From: Ferrovibrio sp046297895
GTDB taxonomy: Bacteria > Pseudomonadota > Alphaproteobacteria > Ferrovibrionales > Ferrovibrionaceae
Direction: 5' to 3'
Assembly (NCBI RefSeq): GCF_046297895.1
Contig: NZ_JBKBHC010000002.1
Coordinates: 62,001 to 126,000 of the forward strand
Length of the DNA: 64,000 nucleotides
A program made the translations under genes and the position numbers. Positions 24,685 through 35,000 of this stretch are shown here, one piece after another (positions within the stretch are counted from its first letter, which is position 1; the number at the start of each line of letters is the position of its first letter). Under the pieces are notes generated by a model that worked only from the letters and a program-made list of their open reading frames with translations, did not search any database and was not told the origin of the DNA.

Positions 24685-26733
24685 ATGCCGAATGCATCCT
24701 CCTCTTCCCATCCCAGGGTCGCCGCCCCCAGAGTCGCCGCATTGGTCGGTCCATATACGGCCGGCAAGACCACCCTGCTGGAAGCCCTGCTGTTCGCCGC
24801 CGGCGCGATCCAGCGCAAGGGCTCGGTGGCGGCCGGCACCAGCGTGGGCGATGCTTCCGCCGAGGCGCGCAGCCGCCAGATGACGGTGGAGCCGAACCTG
24901 GCGCATTGCGAGTTCCTTGGCGAACCCTGGGTTCTGCTCGACTGCCCCGGTTCGGTGGAACTGGCGCAGGAAACCTTCAGCACGCTGATGGTGGCCGATA
25001 TTGCCATCGTGGTGGTGGAGCCCGATCCGGCCCGCGCGGTGACGCTGGCGCCCTTGCTGAAATTCCTCGACGCCCGGCGCATTCCGCATCTGCTGTTCGT
25101 CAACAAACTGGACCGGACCAATACCCGCATGCGCGACCTGCTGGCGGCCCTGCAGCAGGTTTCCGGCCGGCCGCTGGTGCTGCGCGAGGTGCCGATCCGC
25201 GAGAATGACGCGATTACCGGCTATGTCGATCTGGTGTCGGAGCGCGCCTATCGCTATGGCGAGCACAAGCCTTCCGACCTGATCGAAATGCCGGCCGACA
25301 TACGCCCGCGCGAAAACGAGGCGCGCCAGCAGTTGCTGGAAACGATCGCCGATTTCGACGATGCCCTGCTGGAGCAGTTGCTGGAGGACCGCGTCCCGGC
25401 GCCGAAGGACATTTACGCCCTGCTGCGCAAGGACGTCGCCAACGATCTGATCGTGCCGGTCTTCTTCGGTTCGGCCGAACGCGACAACGGCGTGCTGCGC
25501 CTGTGGAAGGCCTTGCGCCACGAGACACCCCATCATGACGCCACCGCCACGCGGCTGGACGTGAATTCCGATGGCGGGGCCTTGAGTGCGACCGTGTTCA
25601 AGACCCTGCATCAGAGCCATACCGGCAAGCTGAGCCTGGCACGCATCTGGCACGGCGGCATCGCCGAGAATGCCATGCTGGGCAGCAAGCGGCTGGGCGG
25701 GCTGTACCGCGTGATGGGCAATCATGTCGAAAAGACCGCGCAGGCGCAGGCCGGCGACATCGTGGGGCTGGGCAAGCTGGACGACATCGCGACGGGCCAG
25801 ACCCTGAATGCCGAAGGCCAAGGCCGCGCCATCGTCGATTGGCCGGAACCGGCGCAGCCGGTCCACGCCATCGCGCTCCATACCAGCGAGCGCAAGGACG
25901 AGGTGAAACTGACCGCCGCGCTGGCCAGGCTGCGGGAGGAGGATCCCAGCCTGGTGATCGAACAGACGGCGGGACAGCTGCTGCTGAGAGGCCAGGGCGA
26001 AATCCACCTGAAACTCAGCCTCGACAAGCTGCGGCAGCGTTTCAATGTCGGCGTACATGGCAGCGCGCCGCTCACCGCCTACAAGGAGACGATCCGCCAC
26101 GGCTCGCACCAGCATGCCCGCTTCAAGCGGCAATCCGGTGGCCATGGCCAGTTCGCCGACATCAAGGTGGAGATCGCGCCGCAGCCGCGCGGCGCCGGCT
26201 ATGCTTTCGTCAACCGCATTGTCGGCGGGGCGATACCGAAGAACTTTATCCCCGCCGTGGATGACGGCATCCGGGAAGCGCTGCAGCGCGGGCCGCTCGG
26301 TTTTCCCGTGGTGGATGTTGCGGTGACGCTGACCGATGGACAATACCATTCGGTGGATTCCTCCGATCAGGCCTTCCGCACCGCCGGTGGGTTGGCGATG
26401 GCCGAAGGCCTGCCGAAATGCGCTCCCGTGCTGCTGGAACCGATTCAGTCGGTCACCTTTACCGTGCCGAACGAATACACGGCGAAGGTGCATGCCATCG
26501 TGTCATCGCGGCGCGGGCAGATCCTTGGCATCACGGCGCGCGAGGACTGGCCGGGCTGGGACCAGATCGACTGCTACATGCCCGAAGCCGAGATGCACGA
26601 TCTGGCCGTCGAGCTGCGCTCGATGACGCTGGGCGTCGGCGGCTTCACCGCGCGCTTCGACCATCTGCAGGAACTGGCAGGCAAGCTGGCCGACCGCGTG
26701 GTGGAGGATCGCCGCCGGGCGCTGGCGGCCTAG
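24685..26733 (+). CDS. Elongation factor G-like translational GTPase (EF-G paralogue)
   Basis: 682 aa; RBS GGGAG before ATG 24685. The domain order is that of EF-G: G domain with P-loop GPYTAGKT (22-29) and NKLD (140-143), domain II, III, IV and V. Key switches differ from canonical EF-G: the G2 region reads RQMT instead of RGIT, and the G3 motif reads DCPGS, so the catalytic His of DTPGH is Ser90. This resembles the EF-G-like family found beside a normal FusA in many bacteria. The gene is not next to rpsL, rpsG or tuf, so it is not the main fusA. Its role is unknown; it could act under stress or in ribosome recycling. Confidence 0.88.
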   Translation: MPNASSSSHPRVAAPRVAALVGPYTAGKTTLLEALLFAAGAIQRKGSVAAGTSVGDASAEARSRQMTVEPNLAHCEFLGEPWVLLDCPGSVELAQETFSTLMVADIAIVVVEPDPARAVTLAPLLKFLDARRIPHLLFVNKLDRTNTRMRDLLAALQQVSGRPLVLREVPIRENDAITGYVDLVSERAYRYGEHKPSDLIEMPADIRPRENEARQQLLETIADFDDALLEQLLEDRVPAPKDIYALLRKDVANDLIVPVFFGSAERDNGVLRLWKALRHETPHHDATATRLDVNSDGGALSATVFKTLHQSHTGKLSLARIWHGGIAENAMLGSKRLGGLYRVMGNHVEKTAQAQAGDIVGLGKLDDIATGQTLNAEGQGRAIVDWPEPAQPVHAIALHTSERKDEVKLTAALARLREEDPSLVIEQTAGQLLLRGQGEIHLKLSLDKLRQRFNVGVHGSAPLTAYKETIRHGSHQHARFKRQSGGHGQFADIKVEIAPQPRGAGYAFVNRIVGGAIPKNFIPAVDDGIREALQRGPLGFPVVDVAVTLTDGQYHSVDSSDQAFRTAGGLAMAEGLPKCAPVLLEPIQSVTFTVPNEYTAKVHAIVSSRRGQILGITAREDWPGWDQIDCYMPEAEMHDLAVELRSMTLGVGGFTARFDHLQELAGKLADRVVEDRRRALAA

Positions 26734-26752
26734 CCACCTAGCGGCGCACGTC

Positions 26753-27361
26753 TCAGCCCACCGGCACCGTGGCCTTCACCGAAGGCCGCTCGAAGAAACG
26801 CGCCGCCCAGGCCGCGGTCTGCGGATATTTCTGCCGCCAGTTCATGTCGCCGAAACGAAAATCGAGATAGCCCAGCGCGCAGGCGATCGAAACGGTGCCG
26901 ATATCGACGCGGTCGCCGAACGACGGCGCGAGCTTCTCGATCTCGGCCATGGCGCCAAGCACCTTCTTCATCTGGCCATCGGCCCAGTCGGACCAGCGCT
27001 TGTCTTCCGGCCGCAGGAAGCCTTCGTAGCGCACCAGCAGGGCGGCATCGAGCAGGCCGTCGCCCAGCGCCTGCTGGCGCAGCACGGCCCAGCGCGAGGC
27101 ATCGGCCGGGAAAAATTTCTTCCCCGCATGCAACGTGTCGAGATATTCGCAGATCACGCGGCTGTCGAAGAGATGCAGGCCGTCATCAGCCACCAGCGTG
27201 GGCACCTTCGCGATCGGATTGGCTCTGGCCACATCCGGGTTCTGCGCTATCGGCGTGGTGGCGGCCGGAATACGCTCGATCTTCGCATCCAGTCCGGTCT
27301 CCAGCGCCATGATGACCACTTTGCGCACATAGGGCGAGGTGGGGGAATAATAGAGTTTCAT
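26753..27361 (-). CDS. Glutathione S-transferase family protein
   Basis: 202 aa, RBS GAGGA before ATG. The N-terminal thioredoxin-like domain begins MKLYYSPTSPYVRKVVIMALETGL, with Ser as likely glutathione-activating residue, the cis-Pro in KVPTL, and the glutathione-binding DSRVICEYLD. The all-helical C-terminal domain follows. It resembles the YibF-like GSTs; the substrate is unknown. A terminator-like hairpin lies about 90 bp upstream of its start on the same strand. Confidence 0.92.
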   Translation of the reverse strand: MKLYYSPTSPYVRKVVIMALETGLDAKIERIPAATTPIAQNPDVARANPIAKVPTLVADDGLHLFDSRVICEYLDTLHAGKKFFPADASRWAVLRQQALGDGLLDAALLVRYEGFLRPEDKRWSDWADGQMKKVLGAMAEIEKLAPSFGDRVDIGTVSIACALGYLDFRFGDMNWRQKYPQTAAWAARFFERPSVKATVPVG

Positions 27362-27439
27362 GGGGTTTCCTCGTTGACGATGGCCAAAAGACTAGCGGCC
27401 GGGCGCCAACGGCGCCATGCGGACAATTGCGACATTGAG

Positions 27440-27492
27440 GGAAAAGAAAAAGAGCGCCGGCAGTGCCCGGGGAGTCCCGGCACGGCCGGCGC
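27440..27492 (-). terminator. Intrinsic terminator upstream of the GST gene
   Basis: Outer arms GCGCCGG (27454-27460) and CCGGCGC (27486-27492) enclose a second stem, GTGCC-GGG with CCC-GGCAC, with one bulged base and a 4-nt loop. On the minus strand it is followed by TCTTTTTCTTTTC. It lies 240 bp after the DUF3429 stop. Confidence 0.75.
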
Positions 27493-27618
27493 AAGTGTCC
27501 GTCTCGCCACCCGGCCGAGGGAGATCCAGGGCCGGGGATACTCGCAGCCCGATGCGCCTCCGCATCGGATGCCGACGAATACAAAGCAGGTTTCATGCCA
27601 GCATCCACGCCCGGATTC
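27440..27618 (-). ncRNA. Candidate small RNA or attenuated leader upstream of the GST gene
   Basis: A possible -10 box TATAAC (complement of 27625-27630) starts a ~180-nt stretch with several hairpins, for example GATGCG/CGCATC near 27551-27566, ending in an intrinsic terminator (27440-27492). The -35 is poor. It matches no RNA family I can recognise. Because the GST start lies 80 bp beyond the terminator, it could be a free sRNA or a riboswitch-like leader. Confidence 0.35.
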
Positions 27619-27730
27619 CGGCCCGTTATAGCGTCTTTCGGCCGGTTCGATGCGCAAGAAGCGGGCGATGCCGCCGGCACCTGCCCACCCGCAAGGCAGA
27701 TCGCCGCGCGCCCGGCCGCCCGTAACCGGA

Positions 27731-28156
27731 TCAGGCCAGCAGCGCGGCGAAAAGCAGGCTGCCGGCTGCCGCCAGTGTCAGCGGCGGGCGCAGCCGTACA
27801 TACCAGAACGGAGTCCAGCCGCGCAGGCCGGCCCAGAAATCGAAGCCCAGCAGCAGCACGAAACCGGCGGCCAGATACAGCCATCCGGTTTCCGCCGGCA
27901 GCCACAAAGCCGGCCAGGCATACAGCGCGGGCACCACGCTGGCGGCATACTGGTGCGGGCGATGGTGGCGCATCGCCAGACCCCAATGCACGCCGCCCAT
28001 GAAGCTCAGGATCGCGATCCCATAGCCGGTGAGCAGGGTTTCGGCCACGAAGTTGCCGGGCACGGGCGCGAAGCGGACCGCCAGGGCCAGGGCGATGAAG
28101 GGCAAAGCGCCGGCGGCGCCGAGCCATAGCGCGGGGGACGGAATCCGTTCACGCAT
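27731..28156 (-). CDS. DUF3429 membrane protein
   Basis: 141 aa with four or five hydrophobic segments. Conserved points of DUF3429 are visible: GYGIAILSFMGGVHWGLAM and the WPALW / GFDFWAGLRGWTPFWY stretches. The function of the family is unknown; it is an inner-membrane protein. ATG 28156 overlaps the end of the preceding small gene by 8 bp, so it is translationally coupled to it. Confidence 0.85.
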   Translation of the reverse strand: MRERIPSPALWLGAAGALPFIALALAVRFAPVPGNFVAETLLTGYGIAILSFMGGVHWGLAMRHHRPHQYAASVVPALYAWPALWLPAETGWLYLAAGFVLLLGFDFWAGLRGWTPFWYVRLRPPLTLAAAGSLLFAALLA

Positions 28157-28478
28157 GGCCAGCCTGGGGGGCCTGGCGCTCGGCGGCTTCCATGGCGCGC
28201 AGCGCCGCGGCGTGCAATTGCGTCGCCAGCCGCTGGGTGACCGGCAGCGGAGCATGGATCATGGCCGTGCGGATCGCGCTGGCCATGCTGAGCGCCTGCA
28301 GCACATCGCCGTTGCTGGTCTCGCCCAGCACCGCGATCTCGCGGTCCAGCGTTTCCAGGATGGCGGTGAGCAACTGGGCTACGCGCATGGGAGACCCGGT
28401 TTCGGCATGCAGTGGAAAGCTGATCTCGAAAACGTCGCCGCTGCTGGTGCGGGCGGTGTAGGGCAGATGGGTGGCCAT
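28149..28478 (-). CDS. Small protein of unknown function
   Basis: 109 aa; RBS GAGGA before ATG 28478. The first ~30 residues (HLPYTARTSSGDVFEISFPL) look like beta strands; the rest is helical and Ala-rich. It has no membrane segment or signal peptide, and I do not recognise a family. It is 59 bp after the second transglutaminase gene on the same strand, so it may be part of that operon. Confidence 0.7.
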   Translation of the reverse strand: MATHLPYTARTSSGDVFEISFPLHAETGSPMRVAQLLTAILETLDREIAVLGETSNGDVLQALSMASAIRTAMIHAPLPVTQRLATQLHAAALRAMEAAERQAPQAGHA

Positions 28479-28537
28479 GGCATTCCTCGGAAAACGATGG
28501 AAAGAAGATGGCACGCGCCGGCGTTTCGGCCAGGGCA

Positions 28538-29422
28538 TCAGCCTAGCGGCAGCAATTCGACAGCAACGCCGACGCGATGCGGCCCGCCGCCCAGCACCAC
28601 GCCGCGCACCGGACTGATATCGCCGTAATCGCGGCCAACGGCGGCGGTCACATGTTCGTCGGAGCAGATCAGGTTGTTGGTCGGGTCGAGGTCGACCCAG
28701 CCATGGTCAGGCCCGCACCAGACGGAAATCCAGGCATGGCTCGCATCGGCCCCGCGCAGCCCGCCCTCTGCCTCATCGCCGGCCCTGAGCGTGCGGATGT
28801 AGCCCGAGACATAGCGCGCGGCCAGGCCCAGGCCGCGCAACATGGCGATCTGCAGATGGGCGAAATCCTGGCAGACGCCGGCGCGCTTCTGCATCACCGC
28901 CGCGACCGGCGTGAAGATTTCGGTGGCGGCGGGATCGTAGCGGAAATCGCGATAGATGCGATCGGTGAGGTCGGTCACCGCTTCCAGGATCGGGCGGGCG
29001 GGCGGGAAGCTGGCCTGGGCATAGGCCAGTGCCTCGTCGCTGGCCTGGGCCATCGGGGAATCATGCACGAATTCGCTTTCGCGCACCGGTTCGGGGAAGC
29101 CATCGCCACACAGCATCTCGCGCACGGCCTCCCAGGCCGGCGTGGCTTTCGCATCGGGCGGCTGCCAGGGATCGACCTCGACTTCGGCCCGCAGCTCCAC
29201 ATCGAAGCGGGTATGCGGCGCATCAATGGTGAGATTGGCGACGCGGTTGCCGAAATGGTCGATCTGCGCCGCGATCCGGCCCGCATTGGGATTGGTGGTG
29301 ACGATGCAGGACTTCACCCGCTGGCGCGGCAATTCCGGCAGCGACAGATGCAGCAGGTGATGCGAAATGTCGACCGCCCAGGAATAGCTGTAGGAGGTGG
29401 TATGGCGCAGCCGGTATTTCAT
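28538..29422 (-). CDS. Transglutaminase-like cysteine protease domain protein
   Basis: 294 aa. N-terminal beta domain (about 1-100, MKYRLRHTTSYSYSWAVDISHHLLHL), then the transglutaminase core with Cys in KRAGVCQDFAHL, His in DASHAWISVW and Asp in WVDLDPTNN. The catalytic triad is complete. Relatives are thought to hydrolyse or form isopeptide bonds; they occur in loci with alpha-E and circularly permuted ATP-grasp proteins, as here. It starts 10 bp after the ATP-grasp/alpha-E gene, so it is cotranscribed with it. Confidence 0.92.
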   Translation of the reverse strand: MKYRLRHTTSYSYSWAVDISHHLLHLSLPELPRQRVKSCIVTTNPNAGRIAAQIDHFGNRVANLTIDAPHTRFDVELRAEVEVDPWQPPDAKATPAWEAVREMLCGDGFPEPVRESEFVHDSPMAQASDEALAYAQASFPPARPILEAVTDLTDRIYRDFRYDPAATEIFTPVAAVMQKRAGVCQDFAHLQIAMLRGLGLAARYVSGYIRTLRAGDEAEGGLRGADASHAWISVWCGPDHGWVDLDPTNNLICSDEHVTAAVGRDYGDISPVRGVVLGGGPHRVGVAVELLPLG

Positions 29423-29432
29423 TGCGACCCCA

Positions 29433-32006
29433 TCATGAGCCGAACCCGAAGGCGCGCGCCACCTGCACATGGCTGAAGTAGCTGCGCGAGAGCTGGTCCG
29501 ATACATCCATCAATGCGTCGCAGGCGGCATCCAAACTGCCGCGCAGGCGCGTGCTGAGCTGGATCATGTCCTCGCGCGGAATTTCATCCCGATCGAACAG
29601 CGCGACCAGATCGGCGAACGGCTTGGCCAGCGCCAGGCAATCGGCGCCTCGCGGCGGTGCGTCGGGATTGGGCAAGGCATCGAGATGCTGCGCCATGGTC
29701 TGCAACTGGAATGCCAGGGCATGGGGATTGCTGCCGTCCAGCAGCAGAAGGTCGAACACCGCCGCGGCCTGCAGGGCGGCGCGGTAGCGACGGCGGTAGG
29801 TGAGTGTGGAATCGCTGACCTCCAGCGCGACACGGAATGCGGATTCGCTGTTCTGGCCCAGCACGGTGGTGGCGGCGGAGACGCTGCGGGTGATGAAGAT
29901 GCCGCGTTCCAGCCGGCGGCCGAAATCGAGAAAGCGCCAGCCCGAGCCGCGCGTCATATGCTCGGCCAGCATGCCGGCGATCGCCGCCGTGGCGCGGATC
30001 ATCTGGTCGCAGAATTCCAGCATGGCGTCGGCGTCGCCGGCCGCCGCAGGCTGGCTGATGCGCAATTCGCCCAGCAGATGATTGAGCATGCGCCACATAT
30101 CCGCCGAGAAGCGGTGGCGCGACACGGCCGCCAGCCGCTCGATGCCGTCGACGGTCTGCCCCAGAAGCTGGCTGGGCGTGCAGGCGCGCGTGATGCTGCC
30201 CACGAACAAAGCCGAATCCGGCGACGCGGCAGCGGCTTTCTGGTCCAACAAACCACAGCGCACCATGGCGCGCGCCAGCACCGCCATCTCGACCATGTCG
30301 CGGGCCGAGGAGAAATCGCCGACCACACGCGACAGCACGGCGCGCAGCAGACGTGCGCCGCCGTCCATCCGCTCGACGCTGCGGCCAAGCCAGTAGAGGT
30401 CGTCGGCCACGCGGCTCTGCAGCGTGCCCGAGGAGCGGCGCAGCGCCAGCCGCTGGCGCGTTGCCGCGCCACGGATCACGGTGGGGCCCTGATCCTTCGC
30501 CACCACCCAGACATCCTTGTTGATGCCGCCCCGCTGCAATGTGGCGGCAAAAGGATCGTTGCTGCTGGGCACGCGGGCGAGCCCGCCCGGCATCACCACG
30601 TAATCCTCGCCATCGGCCACCACCTGCACGCGGAGCAGGATGGGCTGCGGCTCCAGTCCCTTCTCGCCCAGGCCGGGCGAGACGGACGGCATGATGCGCT
30701 CCTGCGCCACGTAGTCGCCGGGGCGCGCCTTGATCTGCGCCAGGAAACTGGCACGCTCGGTCTCGGGCAGACTGGCAACCACCACGGGGCGGTCATTCAG
30801 GCCGTGGGCGCTGCGCACCACCAGATCGTCGAAACGCGCCTCCACTTCCTTCAGCGCATAGGCCTGGCCGCACCACCAGGAGGCAATCGATGGCAGCGCC
30901 AAGCCATCGCCCAGCAGATGCTCGCTCAGGCCGGGAAGGAAGGCCTGCAGGGCCGGAGCGCCGGCCAGGCCGCTGCCGACGGCATTGCTGACATAGACCT
31001 GATCATCGCGCACGGCCTGCATCAGGCCAACCACGCCCAATGTTGAATCGGCGCGCAGCTCCAGGGGGTCACACCATTCGCCATCCAGCCGGCGCAGGAT
31101 CACATCGACCGGTTCCAGCCCGGCCAGCGTCTTGATGAATATGCGGCCATCCCGCATGGTGAGGTCGGCGCCTTCCACCAGCGTGGCGCCCAGTTCGCGC
31201 GCCAGATAGATATGCTCGAAATAGGCCTCGTTGTAGGGACCGGGCGTGAGCAGCACGACGCGGGGGTTGTCCGACTGCTGCGGCGCGCGGGCGGCCAGAT
31301 CGGCCTGCCAGTATTCGAAATAGGCATTCAGCGGCCGCACCCGGCATTGCCGCAAAGCCTGACCAAGCAGGCGCGACATCACGCGGCGGTTCTGCAAGGC
31401 ATAGCCGGCGCCGGCCGGCGCCTGCGTGCGGTCGGCGATCACGCGCCAGATGCCATCGGGTCCGCGCACCAGTTCGGCGGCGTAATGCTGCAGCATCCTG
31501 CCCTGCGCCTTGCCATCGGTACGGCGCGCGGCGCGCAGGAAATCGCGGTGGCCATAGACCAATGCCGGCGGCAGGCGATGCTGCAGCAAAAGCTGCATCG
31601 GCCCGTAGAGATCGCGCAGCAGGGCATCGAGCAGGCGGGCGCGCTGGATCAGGCCGGCTTCGATGCCGGCCCATTCCTCTGCCGAGAGCAGCACCGGCAC
31701 CGGATCAAGGCGCCAGGGCCGCTGTTCCGGCAGAGGCGGCGCGATGGCCGCGCCGCTGGGCCCCGGGCTGCCCGGCAGTTCATACAGATTGTAGGTGACG
31801 CCCTCGTCTTCCAGATACTGGCGGCCGCGTTCGGCGCGCTCGGCCAGGCCGGCGGCGCCGAGTTCGCTCAACGTCGCCAGCAGCGGCTGCCAGTGCGCAC
31901 GGATCACGCCCTGGCCGGTGACCATCTCGTCATAGGCTTCCCCCGGCGCGGGCGAGGCCGGCGTCGCGGTGGGGGAAAGCTTGGCCTGCAGGGGCGAATT
32001 CATCAT
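29433..32006 (-). CDS. Circularly permuted ATP-grasp / alpha-E fusion protein
   Basis: 857 aa. Residues about 20-510 match the circularly permuted ATP-grasp domain (VLLTPGPYNEAYFEHIYLARELG, ADLTMRDGRIFIKTL, VNAVGSGLAGAPALQAFLP-type motifs, then DYVAQERI). Residues about 540-857 are the all-helical alpha-E domain (DLYWLGRSVERMDGGARLLRAVL). In most bacteria these are two genes; here they are fused. ATP-grasp enzymes join a carboxylate to an amine, so a role in peptide or amide synthesis is predicted, but no reaction is proven. ATGs at 32006 and 32003 are both possible. It lies 22 bp after the DUF2126 gene. Confidence 0.92.
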   Translation of the reverse strand: MMNSPLQAKLSPTATPASPAPGEAYDEMVTGQGVIRAHWQPLLATLSELGAAGLAERAERGRQYLEDEGVTYNLYELPGSPGPSGAAIAPPLPEQRPWRLDPVPVLLSAEEWAGIEAGLIQRARLLDALLRDLYGPMQLLLQHRLPPALVYGHRDFLRAARRTDGKAQGRMLQHYAAELVRGPDGIWRVIADRTQAPAGAGYALQNRRVMSRLLGQALRQCRVRPLNAYFEYWQADLAARAPQQSDNPRVVLLTPGPYNEAYFEHIYLARELGATLVEGADLTMRDGRIFIKTLAGLEPVDVILRRLDGEWCDPLELRADSTLGVVGLMQAVRDDQVYVSNAVGSGLAGAPALQAFLPGLSEHLLGDGLALPSIASWWCGQAYALKEVEARFDDLVVRSAHGLNDRPVVVASLPETERASFLAQIKARPGDYVAQERIMPSVSPGLGEKGLEPQPILLRVQVVADGEDYVVMPGGLARVPSSNDPFAATLQRGGINKDVWVVAKDQGPTVIRGAATRQRLALRRSSGTLQSRVADDLYWLGRSVERMDGGARLLRAVLSRVVGDFSSARDMVEMAVLARAMVRCGLLDQKAAAASPDSALFVGSITRACTPSQLLGQTVDGIERLAAVSRHRFSADMWRMLNHLLGELRISQPAAAGDADAMLEFCDQMIRATAAIAGMLAEHMTRGSGWRFLDFGRRLERGIFITRSVSAATTVLGQNSESAFRVALEVSDSTLTYRRRYRAALQAAAVFDLLLLDGSNPHALAFQLQTMAQHLDALPNPDAPPRGADCLALAKPFADLVALFDRDEIPREDMIQLSTRLRGSLDAACDALMDVSDQLSRSYFSHVQVARAFGFGS

Positions 32007-32028
32007 CCCGTCCGAATCGGACGCGAGT

Positions 32029-35000
32029 TTACCCGGTTCGCAGATCGAGGGTAAGCGGCTGTTCGCGCGGCAGCCCCAGCGGCGGCGGTGGCATCGGGCC
32101 AGGCGTATGGCCGATGGCGAAGAAGCGCGCACGCCGGCGTGCCTCGGCCTCGTTGCCGTTCACCGGGAAGGTGTCGTAGTTGCGCCCGCCGGGATGAGCC
32201 ACATGGTAGCTGCAGCCACCGAGCGAGCGGCCATTCCAGCCGTCGAACAGGTCGAAGGTCAGCGGCGTATGCACGCCGATGGTGGGGTGCATGGCGCTGG
32301 GCGGTGCCCAGGCCTTGTAGCGCAGACCGGCGACGTATTCGCCCGGCACCCCGGTGGCGCGCAGGGGGAGCGCGCGGCCATTCACCGCCACCACATGCCG
32401 GTCATCGATCAGGCCCTTCACCTTCACCTGCATGCGCTCGACGGATGAATCGACGAACCGCACCGTGCCGCCGCCGGCCACCTCCTCGCCCAGCACATGC
32501 CAGGGCTCCAGCGCATGGCGCAGTTCCAGTTCGATGCCGCGGGCCGCAATCCCGCCGATCTTCGGAAAGCGGAATTCGGCATGGGCGGCAAACCATTCGG
32601 GATCGAAGGCAAGGCCGCGCTCGTTCAGGTCTTCCAGCACGTCGTTGAAATCCTGCAGGCAGAAATGCGGCAGCAGGAATTCGTCATGCAGGCGCGTGCC
32701 CCAGCGCACCGGCCTGCGCGCATAGGGGCGATCCCAGAAGGCGGCGATCAGGCCGCGCAGCAGCAACTGCTGCGCCAGGCTCATGCGCGCGTCCGGCGGC
32801 ATCTCGAAGGCGCGCAATTCGACCAAGCCAAGCCGGCCGGTGGGGCCGTCGGGCGAATAGAGCTTGTCGATGCAGAATTCGGTGCGATGGGTATTGCCGG
32901 TGATGTCGACCAGCACGTTGCGGAAGATGCGGTCGACCAGCCATAGCGGCGGGTTCGGATTTTTCGCCACCTGCTCGAAGGCAATTTCCAGATTGATCAG
33001 CGCATCGTCGCGGCCCTCGTCCACGCGCGGATGCTGCGAGGTCGGTCCGATGAAGAGGCCGGAGAACAGATAGGACAGCGAGGGATGGTTCTGCCAGTAG
33101 CCGACCAGACTGCGCAGCAGATCGGGCCGGCGCAGGAAGGGGCTGTCGGATGGCGTGGCGCCACCCATGACGACATGATTGCCGCCCCCGGTGCCGACAT
33201 GGCGACCGTCGAGCATGAATTTCTCGGTGCCGAGCCGGGTCTGCCGCGCCTCGTCGTAGAGCACTGTTGTGCGTTCGGCCAGCTCGCTCCAGCTTGCCGA
33301 GGGATGGATGTTGACCTCGATCACGCCGGGATCGGGGGTGACGCTGAAATGCAGCAGCCGCGCATCGCGTGGCGGCAGATAACCCTCCACCACCACCTTG
33401 CGGCCCAGCATCGCCGCCGTGTCCTCGATGGCGGTGACGAGGTCGAGATAATCCTCGGCCTGCTCCAGGGGCGGCATGAAGACATGCAGCAGGCCGCCGC
33501 GCGGCTCGATGCACATGGCGGTGCGCACCACAGAGGCATCCGACTGCTGGTTGGCTGGCAAGGGCTGCTGCTGGCGCGGCAGCGTCGCGTAAGTCTGCCC
33601 GCGCGCCCAGGCCTGCATGCGGTCGGCGATGACATGATGCGCCTGGCGGAACCGCTCGTGCGGCGGCAGCGGCGGCTGGTCTGTCATGGTGTCGGGGGCA
33701 TACTGATAGGGATAATCCGCCGCAACCACCCAAGGCAGGGAGTCGAGCGGCAGGCGAAATCCCATCGGAGAGTCGCCAGGCAGCAGATACATGGTCTGCG
33801 GCCGGAAGAGCCATGGTCCCGAGCGCCAGCGTTTCGATCCATTGAGGCCCTCGCGCTGCAGCGGCAGGGCATATCCCACCACCCTGTCGAGCCCCTGTTC
33901 GAAGATGCGCGCCAGCCGCGCGCGCTCTTCCGGGTCGTCCAGATGCGACTGGAACGGATCGACATTCACCGGCAGGCGGCGTTCGCGCCACAGATAATAC
34001 CAAAGGTCTTCATAACCCGGGATGCGATAGGCCGGATCGAGCTGCAGCCGTTCGGCCAGCGCGGCGGCGAAGATGTCGGCATCCTGTGAGGTGGCGCCGT
34101 CGCCAGCGTCTTCGTCAGCCGCCAGCAACGCGCGGTCGCGCCAGACCGGCTCGCCGTCGCGACGCCAGTGACACGACAGCGCCCAGCGCGGCAGTTGCTC
34201 GCCCGGATACCATTTGCCCTGACCGTAATGCAGCAGCGGCGAGACCGCGAACCGATCCGCCAGACGACGCAGCAGCCGGCCGGCCAGCAGGCGCTTGTTC
34301 GGACCCAGCGCCGCCGTGTTCCACTCGGCGCCGTCCATGTCGTCGATGGAAACGAAGGTCGGCTCGCCGCCCATGGTCAACCGCACATCGCCGCCCTGCA
34401 GCCTGGCATCTACTGCATCGCCGAGGCTGAGCATCTTCTGCCAGTTCTCGTCCGAGATCGGCTTGGTGACGCGCGGCGTCTCATGGAAGCGCGTGACCTT
34501 CATCTCGTAGGAAAAATCCACCTCGGCCTTTTCCAGTGCGCCGCTGATCGGTGCCGCCGATTGCGGCTCGGGCGTGGCGGCAAGCGGGATATGGCCTTCG
34601 CCCGCCATCAGGCCCGAGGTGGGGTCCAGCCCGATCCAGCCCGCGCCGGGCAGATAGACCTCGACCCAGGCATGCAGGTCGGTGAAATCGGCGGCCGGAC
34701 CTTCGGGTCCGTCCAGCGGCTTGATATCGGCCACGAGCTGGATCAGGTAGCCCGAGACGAAGCGCGTGGCAAAGCCCAGATGCCGCAGGGCCTGCACCAG
34801 CAGCCAGGATGTATCGCGGCAGGAACCGCTTTTGCGCTGCAGCGTTTCTTCCGCGCTCTGCACGCCCGGTTCCAGGCGGATGAGATATTTGATCTCCTCG
34901 CTCAGGCGCCGGTTGAGACCGACGAGGAAATCGACGGTCCGTGCCTTGTCGCGCGGCACGCTGGCCAGCCACTGACTGAGCAGGCGGCCGGGCGGATCGA

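Larger units (their letters stand above)
27362..27730. other. 369-bp gap between the GST and DUF3429 genes
   Basis: No coding frame here is convincing: open frames lack RBS and family resemblance. On the minus strand the gap holds a TATAAC -10-like box, about 180 nt of structured GC-rich sequence and a strong terminator, described as a candidate ncRNA or leader. Confidence 0.55.

Noticed and set aside
22193..26493. Long antisense frames opposite the SLC13 and EF-G-like genes
   Set aside because: Their composition is that of shadow frames (His/Gln/Arg/Gly-rich), and both sense genes have full-length family matches.
27358..27657. A 99-codon minus-strand frame in the gap before the GST gene
   Set aside because: It has no RBS, no family resemblance, and crosses the strong terminator hairpin.
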